Shown: positions 35,787-47,802 of the stretch, one piece after another
How positions within the stretch are numbered: position 1 is the stretch's first letter
How the letters are laid out: every line of letters begins with the position of its first letter
From: Osmia lignaria lignaria
Taxonomy: Eukaryota > Arthropoda > Insecta > Hymenoptera > Megachilidae
Direction: 5' to 3'
Length of the DNA stretch: 64,000 bases
NCBI RefSeq assembly: GCF_051020975.1
Contig: NW_027478160.1
Coordinates: 1,076,001 to 1,140,000, forward strand
Notes under the pieces: model-generated
What the model was told of the DNA's origin: nothing
Seen by the model: only the letters and a program-made list of their open reading frames with translations
Databases searched by the model: none
Translations under genes and position numbers: made by a program

Positions 35787-38700
35787 TAAATGCCACTTCC
35801 AGCTTAGCTGTGCAGAAGAAGAACAACAGGAAGAAGAAATATCTCGAAATATGTCCGTCAGGCCCCTTCCCTTGAGATAAATCTGCAAATATCTCGGAAA
35901 CGAAGCGAGCTATGGCAAAATGTTAAGAGACCTTTTCTGTAGAGAATTAAGTTTCCTACTTTTTATGTTGTATGATATTTTTGATCAGATGCGTAGTTCT
36001 CGAGATATATCAAGATATTTAAAAGTTCCGAAGCCGCACCAACATGATTGAGATACAGAAACACCGTGGCCCCTTTCTTTGAGATAACTCTGCGCTATTG
36101 CGAGCTGCAAATGCCACTTCCAGCTTAGCTGTGCAGAAGAAGAACAACAAGAAGAAGAAATATCTCGAAATATGTCCGTCAGGCCCCTTCCCTTGAGATA
36201 AATCTGCAAATATCTCGGAAACGAAGCGAGCTATGGCAAAATGTTCAGAGACCTTTTTTGTAGAGAATTAAGTTTCCTACTTTTTATGTTCTATGATATT
36301 TTTTGATCAGATGCGTAGTTCTCGAGATATATCAAGATATTTAAAAGTTCCGAAGCCGCACCAACATAATAGAGATACAGAAACACCGTGGCCCCTTTCT
36401 TTGAGATAACTCTGCACTATTGCGAGCTGTAAATGCCACTTCCAGCTTAGCTGTGCAGAAGAAGAACAACAAGAAGAAGAAATATCTCGAAATATGTCCG
36501 TCAGGCCCCTTCCCTTGAGATACATCTGCAAATATCTCGGAAACGAAGCGAGCTATGGCAAAATGTTAAGAGACCTTTTCTGTAGAGAATTAAGTTTCCT
36601 ACTTTTTATGTTGTATGATATTTTTTGATCAGATGCGTAGTTCTCGAGATGTATCAAGATATTTAAAAGTTCCGAAGCCGCACCAACATGATTGAGATAC
36701 AGAAACACCGTGGCCCCTTTCTTTGAGATAACTCTGCACTATTGCGAGCTGCAAATGCCACTTCCAGCTTAGCTGTGCAGAAGAAGAACAACAAGAAGAA
36801 GAAATATCTCGAAATATGTCCGTCAGGCCCCTTCCCTTGAGATAAATCTGCAAATATCTCGGAAACGAAGCGAGCTATGGCAAAATGTTAAGAGACCTTT
36901 TCTGTAGAGAATTAAGTTTCCTACTTTTTATGTTCTACGATATTTTTTGATCAGATGCGTAGTTCTCGAGATATATCAAGATATTTAAAAGTTCCGAAGC
37001 CGCACCAACATAATAGAGATACAGAAACACCGTGGCCCCTTTCTTTGAGATAACTCTGCACTATTGCGAGCTGGAAATGCCACTTCCAGTTTAGCTGTGC
37101 AGAAGAAGAACAACAAGAAGAAGAAATATCTCGAAATATGTCCGTCAGGCCCCTTCCCTTGAGATAAATCTGCAAATATCTCGGAAACGAAGCGAGCTAT
37201 GGCAAAATGTTAAGAGACCTTTTTTGTAGAGAATTAAGTTTTCTACAATTTATGTTCTATCATATTTTTTGATCAGATGCGTAGTTCTCGAGATATATCA
37301 AGATATTTAAAAGTTCCGAAGCCGCACCAACATAATAGAGATACAGAAACACCGTGACCCCTTTCTTTGAGATAACTCTGCACTACTGCGAGCTGTAAAT
37401 GCCACTTCCAGCTTAGCTGTGCAGAAGAAGAACAACAAGAAGAAGAAATATCTCGAAATATGTCCGTCAGGCCCCTTCCCTTGAGATAAATCTGCAAATA
37501 TCTCGGAAACGAAGCGAGCTATGGCAAAATATTAAGAGACCTTTTTTGTAGAGAATTAAGTTTCCTACTTTTTATGTTCTACGATATTTTTTGATCAGAT
37601 GCGTAGTTCTCGAGATATATCAAGATATTTAAAAGTTCCGAAGCCGCACCAACATAATAGAGATACAGAAACACCGTGGCCCCTTTCTTTGAGATAACTC
37701 TGCACTATTGCGAGCTGGAAATGCCACTTCCAGTTTAGCTGTGCAGAAGAAGAACAACAAGAAGAAGAAATATCTCGAAATATGTCCGTCAGGCCCCTTC
37801 CCTTGAGATAAATCTGCAAATATCTCGGAAACGAAGCGAGCTATGGCAAAATGTTAAGAGACCTTTTTTGTAGAGAATTAAGTTTTCTACAATTTATGTT
37901 CTATCATATTTTTTGATCAGATGCGTAGTTCTCGAGATATATCAAGATATTTAAAAGTTCCGAAGCCGCACCAACATAATAGAGATACAGAAACACCGTG
38001 GCCCCTTTCTTTGAGATAACTCTGCACTATTGCGAGCTGGAAATGCCACTTCCAGTTTAGCTGTGCAGAAGAAGAACAACAAGAAGAAGAAATATCTCGA
38101 AATATGTCCGTCAGGCCCCTTCCCTTGAGATAAATCTGCAAATATCTCGGAAACGAAGCGAGCTATGGCAAAATGTTAAGAGACCTTTTTTGTAGAGAAT
38201 TAAGTTTTCTACAATTTATGTTCTATGATATTTTTTGATCAGATGCGTAGTTCTCTAGATATATCAAGATATTTAAAAGTTCCGAAGCCGCACCAACATA
38301 ATAGAGATACAGAAACACCGTGGCCCCTTTCTTTGAGATAACTCTGCACTATTGCGAGCTGCAAATGCCACTTCCAGCTTAGCTGTGCAGAAGAAGAACA
38401 ACAAGAAGAAGAAATATCTCGAAATATGTCCGTCAGGCCCCTTCCCTTGAGATGTATCTGCAAATATCTCGGAAACGAAGCGAGCTATGGCAAAATGTTA
38501 AGAGACCTTTTTTGTAGAGAATTATGTTTCCTACAATTCATGTTCTATGATATTTTTTGATCAGATGCGTAGTTCTCGAGATATATCAAGATATTTAAAA
38601 GTTCCGAAGCCGCACCAACATAATAGAGATACAGAAACACCGTGGCCCCTTTCTTTGAGATAACTCTGCACTATTGCGAGTTGCAAATGCCACTTCCAGC

Positions 38701-39480
38701 TTAGCTGTGCAGAAGATGAACAACAAGAAGAAGAAATATCTCGAAATATGTCCGTCAGGCCCCTTCCCTTGAGATAAATCTGCAAATATCTCGGAAACGC
38801 AGCGAGCTATGGCGAAATGTTAAGAGACCTTTTTTGTAGAGAATTAAGTTTCCTACTTTTTATGTTCTATGATATTTTTTGATCAGATGCGTAGTTCTCG
38901 AGATATATCAAGATATTTAAAAGTTCCGAAGCCGCACCAACATAATAGAGATACAGAAACACCGTGGCCCCTTTCTTTGAGATAACTCTGCACTATTGCG
39001 AGCTGGAAATGCCACTTCCAGTTTAGCTGTGCAGAAGAAGAACAACAAGAAGAAGAAATATCTCGAAATATGTCCGTCAGGCCCCTTCCCTTGAGATAAA
39101 TCTGCAAATATCTCGGAAACGAAGCGAGCTATGGCAAAATATTAAGAGACCTTTTTTGTAGAGAATTAAGTTTCCTACTTTTTATGTTCTACGATATTTT
39201 TTGATCAGATGCGTAGTTCTCGAGATATATCAAGATATTTAAAAGTTCCGAAGCCGCACCAACATAATAGAGATACAGAAACACCGTGGCCCCTTTCTTT
39301 GAGACAACTCTGCACTATTGCGAGCTGGAAATGCCACTTACAGTTTAGCTGTGCAGAAGAAGAACAACAAGAAGAAGAAATATCTCGAAATATGTCCGTC
39401 AGGCCCCTTCCCTTGAGATATATCTGCAAATATCTCGGAAACGAAGCGAGCTATGGCAAAATGTTAAGAGACCTTTTTTG
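35787..39480. repeat. A-type region with N and gtgacccc monomers
   Basis: Every monomer here has an A boundary. Units with the N centre (ctggaaatg, agtttagc) at 36949, 37593, 37915, 38881 and 39203 alternate irregularly with a unit at 37271 carrying gtgacccc, ctactgcgag, aaaatattaag and ctacgat. N units are often followed by aagttttctacaattt and tctatcat. The units at 38237 and 38559 repeat the gatgtatc and gaagatgaac pair. The monomer at 35662 is 321 bp through loss of one T near 35980. Confidence 0.8.
35974..35986. other. One-base deletion in the T run
   Basis: The T6 run before gatc is T5 here. It is a private change. Confidence 0.85.
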
Positions 39481-40657
39481 TAGAGAATTAAGCTCCCTGC
39501 TTTTTATGTTCTATGATATTTTTTGATCAGATGCGTAGTTCTCGAGATATATCAAGATATTTAAAAGTTCCGAAGCCGCACCAACATAATAGAGATACAG
39601 AAACACCGTGACCCCTTTCTTTGAGGTAACTCTGCACTACTGCGAGCTGTAAATGCCACTTCCAGCTTAGCTGTGCAGAAGAAGAACAACAAGAAGAAGA
39701 AATATCTCGAAATATGTCCGTCAGGCCCCTTCCCTTGAGATAAATCTGCAAATATCTCGGAAACGAAGCGAGCTATGGCAAAATATTAAGAGACCTTTTT
39801 TGTAGAGAATTAAGTTTCCTACTTTTTATGTTCTACGATATTTTTTGATCAGATGCGTAGTTCTCGAGATATATCAAGATATTTAAAAGTTCCGAAGCCG
39901 CACCAACATAATAGAGATACAGAAACACCGTGGCCCCTTTCTTTGAGATAACTCTGCACTATTGCGAGCTGGAAATGCCACTTCCAGTTTAGCTGTGCAG
40001 AAGAAGAACAACAAGAAGAAGAAATATCTCGAAATATGTCCGTCAGGCCCCTTCCCTTGAGATAAATCTGCAAATATCTCGGAAACGAAGCGAGCTATGG
40101 CAAAATGTTAAGAGACCTTTTTTGTAGAGAATTAAGTTTTCTACAATTTATGTTCTATCATATTTTTTGATCAGATGCGTAGTTCTCGAGATATATCAAG
40201 ATATTTAAAAGTTCCGAAGCCGCACCAACATAATAGAGATACAGAAACACCGTGACCCCTTTCTTTGAGATAACTCTGCACTACTGCGAGCTGTAAATGC
40301 CACTTCCAGCTTAGCTGTGCAGAAGAAGAACAACAAGAAGAAGAAATATCTCGAAATATGTCCGTCAGGCCCCTTCCCTTGAGATAAATCTGCAAATATC
40401 TCGGAAACGAAGCGAGCTATGGCAAAATATTAAGACACCTTTTTTGTAGAGAATTAAGTTTCCTACTTTTTATGTTCTATGATATTTTTTGATCAGATGC
40501 GTAGTTCTCGAGATATATCGAGATATTTAAAAGTTCCGAAGCCGCACCAACATAATAGAGATACAGAAACACCGTGGCCCCTTTCTTTGAGATAACTCTG
40601 CACTATTGCGAGCTGTAAATGCCACGTCCAGCTTAGCTGTGCAGAAGAAGAACAACA
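39481..40657. repeat. Higher-order block AA, copy 1
   Basis: This stretch matches 45922-47098 at an offset of 6441 bp (20 monomers plus one base from the insertion near 44670). The unit order is gtgacccc, N, gtgacccc with aagacacc, then ccacgtccagc. Noticed differences are ttgaggtaac near 39624 and ctatggc against ctattgc at about 46540. Confidence 0.8.
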
Positions 40658-42744
40658 AGAAGAAGAAATATCTCGAAATATGTCCGTCAGGCCCCTTCCC
40701 TTGAGATAAATCTGCAAATATCTCGGAAACGAAGCGAGCTATGGCAAAATGTTAAGAGACCTTTTTTGTAGAGAATTAAGTTTCCTACTTTTTATGTTCT
40801 ATGATATTTTTTGATCAGATGCGTAGTTCTCGAGATATATCAAGATATTCAAAAGTTCCGAAGCCGCACCAACATAATAGAGATACAGGAACACCGTGGC
40901 CCCATTCTTTGAGATAACTCTGCACTATTGCGAGCTGCAAATGCCACTTACAGCTTAGCTGTGCAGAAGAAGAACAACAAGAAGAAGAAATATCTCGAAA
41001 TATGTCCGTCAGGCCCCTTCCCTTGAGATAAATCTGCAAATATCTCGGAAACGAAGCGAGCTATGGCAAAATGTTAAGAGACCTTTTTTGTAGAGAATTA
41101 AGCTCCCTACTTTTTATGTTCTATGATATTTTTTGATCAGATGCGTAGTTCTCGAGATATATCAAGATATTTAAAAGTTCCGAAGCCGCACCAACATAAT
41201 AGAGATACAGAAACACCGTGGCCCCTTTCTTTGAGATAACTCTGCACTATTGCGAGCTGTAAATGCCACGTCCAGCTTAGCTGTGCAGAAGAAGAACAAC
41301 AAGGAGAAGAAATATCTCGAAATATGTCCGTCAGGCCCCTTCCCTTGAGATAAATCTGCAAATATCTCGGAAACGAAGCGAGCTATGGCAAAATGTTAAG
41401 AGACCTTTTTTGTAGAGAATTAAGTTTCCTACTTTTTATGTTCTATGGTATTTTTTGATCAGATGCCTAGTTCTCGAGATATATCAAGATATTTAAAAGT
41501 TCCGAAGCCGCACCAACATAATAGAGATACAGGAACACCGTGGCCCCATTCTTTGAGATAACTCTGCACTATTGCGAGCTGCAAATGCCACTTACAGCTT
41601 AGCTGTGCAGAAGAAGAACAACAAGAAGAAGAAATATCTCGAAATATGTCCGTCAGGCCCCTTCCCTTGAGATAAATCTGCAAATATCTCGGAAACGAAG
41701 CGAGCTATGGCAAAATGTTAAGAGACCTTTTTTGTAGAGAATTATGTTTCCTACAATTTATGTTCTATGATATTTTTTGATCAGAAACGTAGTTTTCGAG
41801 ATATATCGAGATATTTAAAAGATCCGAAGCCGCACCAACATAATAGAGATACAGAAACACCGTGGCCCCTTTCTTCGAGACAACTCTGCACTAGTGCGAG
41901 CCGCAAATGCCGCTTCCAGCTTAGCTGTGCAGAAGAAGAACAACAAGAAGAAGAAATATCTCGAAATATGTCCGTCAGGCCCCTTCCGTCGAGATAAATC
42001 TGCAAATATCTCGGAAACGAAGCGAGCTATGGCAAAATGTTAAGAGACCTTTTTTGTAGAGAATTAAGTTTTCTACAATTTATGTTCTATGATATTTTTT
42101 GATCAGATGCGTAGTTCTCGAGATATATCAAGATATTTAAAAGTTCCGAAGCCGCACCAACATAATAGAGATACAGAAACACCGTGGCCCCTTTCTTTGA
42201 GATAACTCTGCACTATTGCGAGCTGTAAATGCCACGTCCAGCTTAGCTGTGCAGAAGAAGAACAACAAGGAGAAGAAATATCTCGAAATATGTCCGTCAG
42301 GCCCCTTCCCTTGAGATAAATCTGCAAATATCTCGGAAACGAAGCGAGCTATGGCAAAATGTTAAGAGACCTTTTTTGTAGAGAATTAAGTTTCCTACTT
42401 TTTATGTTCTATGATATTTTTTGATCAGATGCGTAGTTCTCGAGATATATCAAGATATTTAAAAGTTCCGAAGCCGCACCAACATAATAGAGATACAGAA
42501 ACACCGTGGCCCCTTTCTTTGAGATAACTCTGCACTATTGCGAGCTGCAAATGCCACTTCCAGCTTAGCTGTGCAGAAGAAGAACAACAAGAAGAAGAAA
42601 TATCTCGAAATATGTCCGTCAGGCCCCTTCCCTTGAGATGTATCTGCAAATATCTCGGAAACGAAGCGAGCTATGGCAAAATGTTAAGAGACCTTATTTG
42701 TAGAGAATTAAGTTTCCTACTTTTTATGTTCTATGATATTATTT
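40658..42744. repeat. Monomers joining block AA to the divergent island
   Basis: The order is a tattcaaaag, acaggaacac and ccccattc unit at 40813; ccacgtccagc with aaggagaag at 41135; ccccattc with cttacagc at 41457; a B-type unit at 41779 with aaacgtag, aaaagatccg, ttcgagacaac, ccgcttcc and ccgtcgag; aaggagaag again at 42101; then gatgtatc at 42423. The 41457-41779 pair recurs at 47254 and 49830. Confidence 0.8.
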
Positions 42745-44354
42745 GATCAGATGCGTAGTTCTCCGGATATATCAAGATATTTAAAAGTTCCGAAGCCGCA
42801 CCAACATAATAGAGATACAGAAACACCGCGGCCCCTTTCTTTGAGATAACTCTGCACTATTGCGAGCTGCAAATGCCAGTTCGAGCTTAGCTGTGCGGAA
42901 GAAGCACAACAAGAACAAGAAATATCTCGGAATATGTCCGTCAGACCCGTTCCTTTGAGCTAAATCTGCAAATATCTCGGAAACAATGCGAGCTATGGCA
43001 AAATATTAACAGATCTTTTTTGTAGGAAATTACGTTTCCTACTATTTATGTTCTATGATATTTTTTGATCAGATGCGTAGTTCTCGAGGTATATCAAGAT
43101 ATTTAAAAGTTCCGAAGCCGCACCAACATAATAGAGATACAGAAACAGCGTGGCCCCTTTCTTTGAGATAACTATGCACTATTGCGAGCTGTAAATGCCA
43201 CTTCCAGCTTAGCTGTGCAGAAGAAGAACAACAAGAAGAAAAAATATCTCGAAATATGTCCGTCAGGCCCCTTCCCTTGAGATAAATCTGCAAATATCTC
43301 GGAAACGAAGCGAGCTATGGCAAAATGTTAAGAGACCTTTTTTGTAGAGAATTAAGTTTCCTACTTTTTATGTTCTACGATATTTTTTGATCAGATGCGT
43401 AGTTTTCGAGATATATCAAGATATTTAAAAGTTCCGAAGCCGCACCAACATAATAGAGATACAGAAACACCGTGGCCCCTTTCTTTGAGATAACTCTGCA
43501 CTATTGCGAGCTGGAAATGCCACTTCCAGTTTAGCTGTGCAGAAGAAGAACAACAAGAAGAAGAAATATCTCGAAATATGTCCGTCAGGCCCGATCCTTT
43601 GAGCTGAATCTGCAAATATCTCGGAAACAATGCGAGCTATGGCAAAACGTTGAGAGACCTTTTTTGTAGGAAATTAAGCTTCCTACTTTTTATGTTCTAT
43701 GATATTTTTTGATCAGATGCGTAGTTCTCGAGATATATCAAGATATTTAAAAGTTCCGAAGCTGCACCAATATAATAGAGGTACAGAAACACCGTGGCCT
43801 CTTTCTTTGAGATAACTCTGCACTATTGCGAGCTGCAAATGCCACTTCCAGCTTAGCTGTGCAGAAGAAGAACAACAAGAAGAAGAAATATCTCGAAATA
43901 TGTCCGTCAGGCCCCTTCCCTTGAGATAAATCTGTATATATCTCGGAAACGAAGCGAGCTATGGAAAAATGTTAACAGACCTTTTTTGTAGATAATTAAG
44001 TTTCCTACTTCTTACCTTCTATGATATTTTTTGATCAGATGCGTAATTCTCGAGATATATCAAGATATTTAAAAGTTCCGAAGCCGCACCAACATAATAG
44101 AGATACAGAAACACCGTGGCCCCTTTCTTTGAGATAACTCTGCACTATTGCGAGCTGCAAATGCCACTTCCAGCTTAGCTGTGCAGAAGAAGAACAACAC
44201 GAAGAAGAAATATCTCGAAATATGTCCGTCAGGCCCCTTCCCTTGAGCTAAATCTGCATATATCTCGGAAACGATGCGAGCTATGGCAAAATGTTAAGAG
44301 ACCTTTTCTGTAGAGAATTAAGTTTTCTACTTTTTATGTTCTATGATATTTTTT
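42745..44354. repeat. Island of five divergent monomers
   Basis: These five monomers keep the 322-bp length but carry far more private substitutions than their neighbours. The first (42745-43066) has about 18, including ctccggatat, accgcggcc, gccagttcgagc, gtgcggaag with aagcacaac, ctcggaatatg, aaacaatgcg and gtaggaaattacg. The unit at 43389 shares aaacaatgcg and gtaggaaatta with it. The unit at 43711 has gctgcaccaatataatag, ctgtatatatc and gtagataatt. The recurrent minus-strand open frame is closed in three of the five. The island looks like older satellite that escaped homogenisation. Confidence 0.85.
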
Positions 44355-45548
44355 GATCAGATGCGTAGTTCTCGAGATATATCAAGATATTTAAAAGTTC
44401 CGAAGCCGCACCAACATAATAGAGATACAGAAACACCGTGGCCCCTTTCTTTGAGATAACTCTGCACTATTGCGAGCTGCAACTGCCACTTCCAGCTTAG
44501 CTGTGCAGAAGAAGAACAACAAGAAGAAGAAATATCTCGAAATATGTCCGTCAGCCCCGTTCCTTTGAGCTGAATCTGCAAATATCTCGGAAACGAAGCG
44601 AGCTATGGCAAAATGTTAAGAGACGTTTTTTGTAGAGAAGTATGTTTCCTACAATTTATGTTCTATGATTTTTTTTTGATCAGAAGCGTAGTTTTCGAGA
44701 TATATCGAGATATTTAAAAGTTCCGAAGCCGCACCAACATAATAGAGATTCAGAAACACCGTGGCCCCTTTCTTTGAGATAACTCTGCGCTATTGCGAGC
44801 TGGTAATGCCACTTCCAGTTTAGCTGTGCAGAAGAAGAACAACAAGAAGAAGAAATATCTCGAAATATGTCCGTCAGGCCCCTTCCCTTGAGATATATCT
44901 GCAAATATCTCGGAAACGAAACGAGCTATGGCAAAATGTTAAGAGACCTTTTTTGTAGAGAATTATGTTTCCTACAATTTGTGTTCTATGATATTTTTTG
45001 ATCAGAAGCGTAGTTTTCGAGATATATCAAGATATTTAAAAGTTCCGAAGCCGCACCAACATAATAGAGATACAGAAACACCGTGACCCCTTTCTTTGAG
45101 ATAACTCTGCACTACTGCGAGCTGTAAATGCCACTTCCAGCTTAGCTGTGCAGAAGAAGAACAACAAGAAGAAGAAATATCTCCAAATATGTCCGTCAGG
45201 CCCCTTCCCTTGAGATAAATCTGCAAATATCTCGGAAACGAAGCGAGCTATGGCAAAATATTAAGACACCTTTTTTGTAGAGAATTAAGTTTCCTACTTT
45301 TTATGTTCTACGATATTTTTTGATCAGATGCGTAGTTCTCGAGATATATCGAGATATTTAAAAGTTCCGAAGCCGCACCAACATAATAGAGATACAGAAA
45401 CACCGTGGCCCCTTTCTTTGAGATAACTCTGCACTATTGCGAGCTGTAAATGCCACGTCCAGCTTAGCTGTGCAGAAGAAGAACAACAAGAAGAAGAAAT
45501 ATCTCGAAATATGTCCGTCAGGCCCCTTCCCTTGAGATAAATCTGCAA
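44355..45548. repeat. Transition monomers after the island
   Basis: These units return to typical similarity. The first has the gttcctttgagctgaatc state with private gcaactgcc and tcagccccg. Those at 44678 and 45000 are B-type boundaries. The unit at 44678 has N-like ctggtaatg with agttta, and 45000 has the gtgacccc centre with ctccaaatat. The first is 323 bp because of an extra T near 44670. Confidence 0.75.
44666..44682. other. One-base insertion in the T run
   Basis: The usual gata plus T6 reads gat plus T8 here, giving a 323-bp monomer. It is a private change next to the divergent island. Confidence 0.85.
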
Positions 45549-47802
45549 ATATCTCGGAAACGAAGCGAGCTATGGCAAAATGTTAAGAGACCTTTTTTGT
45601 AGAGAATTAAGTTTCCTACTTTTTATGTTCTATGATATTTTTTGATCAGATGCGTAGTTCTCGAGATATATCAAGATATTCAAAAGTTCCGAAGCCGCAC
45701 CAACATAATAGAGATACAGGAACACCGTGGCCCCATTCTTTGAGATAACTCTGCACTATTGCGAGCTGCAAATGCCACTTACAGCTTAGCTGTGCAGAAG
45801 AAGAACAACAAGAAGAAGAAATATCTCGAAATATGTCCGTCAGGCCCCTTCCCTTGAGATAAATCTGCAAATATCTCGGAAACGAAGCGAGCTATGGCAA
45901 AATGTTAAGAGACCTTTTTTGTAGAGAATTAAGCTCCCTACTTTTTATGTTCTATGATATTTTTTGATCAGATGCGTAGTTCTCGAGATATATCAAGATA
46001 TTTAAAAGTTCCGAAGCCGCACCAACATAATAGAGATACAGAAACACCGTGACCCCTTTCTTTGAGATAACTCTGCACTACTGCGAGCTGTAAATGCCAC
46101 TTCCAGCTTAGCTGTGCAGAAGAAGAACAACAAGAAGAAGAAATATCTCGAAATATGTCCGTCAGGCCCCTTCCCTTGAGATAAATCTGCAAATATCTCG
46201 GAAACGAAGCGAGCTATGGCAAAATATTAAGAGACCTTTTTTGTAGAGAATTAAGTTTCCTACTTTTTATGTTCTACGATATTTTTTGATCAGATGCGTA
46301 GTTCTCGAGATATATCAAGATATTTAAAAGTTCCGAAGCCGCACCAACATAATAGAGATACAGAAACACCGTGGCCCCTTTCTTTGAGATAACTCTGCAC
46401 TATTGCGAGCTGGAAATGCCACTTCCAGTTTAGCTGTGCAGAAGAAGAACAACAAGAAGAAGAAATATCTCGAAATATGTCCGTCAGGCCCCTTCCCTTG
46501 AGATAAATCTGCAAATATCTCGGAAACGAAGCGAGCTATTGCAAAATGTTAAGAGACCTTTTTTGTAGAGAATTAAGTTTTCTACAATTTATGTTCTATC
46601 ATATTTTTTGATCAGATGCGTAGTTCTCGAGATATATCAAGATATTTAAAAGTTCCGAAGCCGCACCAACATAATAGAGATACAGAAACACCGTGACCCC
46701 TTTCTTTGAGATAACTCTGCACTACTGCGAGCTGTAAATGCCACTTCCAGCTTAGCTGTGCAGAAGAAGAACAACAAGAAGAAGAAATATCTCGAAATAT
46801 GTCCGTCAGGCCCCTTCCCTTGAGATAAATCTGCAAATATCTCGGAAACGAAGCGAGCTATGGCAAAATATTAAGACACCTTTTTTGTAGAGAATTAAGT
46901 TTCCTACTTTTTATGTTCTATGATATTTTTTGATCAGATGCGTAGTTCTCGAGATATATCGAGATATTTAAAAGTTCCGAAGCCGCACCAACATAATAGA
47001 GATACAGAAACACCGTGGCCCCTTTCTTTGAGATAACTCTGCACTATTGCGAGCTGTAAATGCCACGTCCAGCTTAGCTGTGCAGAAGAAGAACAACAAG
47101 GAGAAGAAATATCTCGAAATATGTCCGTCAGGCCCCTTCCCTTGAGATAAATCTGCAAATATCTCGGAAACGAAGCGAGCTATGGCAAAATGTTAAGAGA
47201 CCTTTTTTGTAGAGAATTAAGTTTCCTACTTTTTATGTTCTATGGTATTTTTTGATCAGATGCGTAGTTCTCGAGATATATCAAGATATTTAAAAGTTCC
47301 GAAGCCGCACCAACATAATAGAGATACAGGAACACCGTGGCCCCATTCTTTGAGATAACTCTGCACTATTGCGAGCTGCAAATGCCACTTACAGCTTAGC
47401 TGTGCAGAAGAAGAACAACAAGAAGAAGAAATATCTCGAAATATGTCCGTCAGGCCCCTTCCCTTGAGATAAATCTGCAAATATCTCGGAAACGAAGCGA
47501 GCTATGGCAAAATGTTAAGAGACCTTTTTTGTAGAGAATTATGTTTCCTACAATTTATGTTCTATGATATTTTTTGATCAGAAACGTAGTTTTCGAGATA
47601 TATCGAGATATTTAAAAGATCCGAAGCCGCACCAACATAATAGAGATACAGAAACACCGTGGCCCCTTTCTTCGAGACAACTCTGCACTAGTGCGAGCCG
47701 CAAATGCCGCTTCCAGCTTAGCTGTGCAGAAGAAGAACAACAAGAAGAAGAAATATCTCGAAATATGTCCGTCAGGCCCCTTCCGTCGAGATAAATCTGC
47801 AA
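45549..47802. repeat. Seven-monomer higher-order unit, copy 1 (2254 bp)
   Basis: The unit order is: tattcaaaag with ccccattc; gtgacccc; N with gctattgc; gtgacccc with aagacacc; ccacgtccagc with aaggagaag; ccccattc with cttacagc; and the B-type aaaagatccg unit. Positions 45549-47098 match 47803-49352 with no difference noticed. Confidence 0.86.
45922..47098. repeat. Higher-order block AA, copy 2
   Basis: This is the second copy of 39481-40657. It also lies within the 7-monomer repeat that starts at about 45549, so three versions of this unit order exist. Confidence 0.8.

Noticed and set aside
39209..39526. Plus-strand frame of 105 codons
   Set aside because: It spans a monomer boundary and depends on a private gagacaac change. 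It is a chance opening in repeated DNA.
42745..44354. Insertion of foreign sequence in the divergent island
   Set aside because: All five units align to the monomer along their full 322 bp; they are divergent satellite, not an inserted element.
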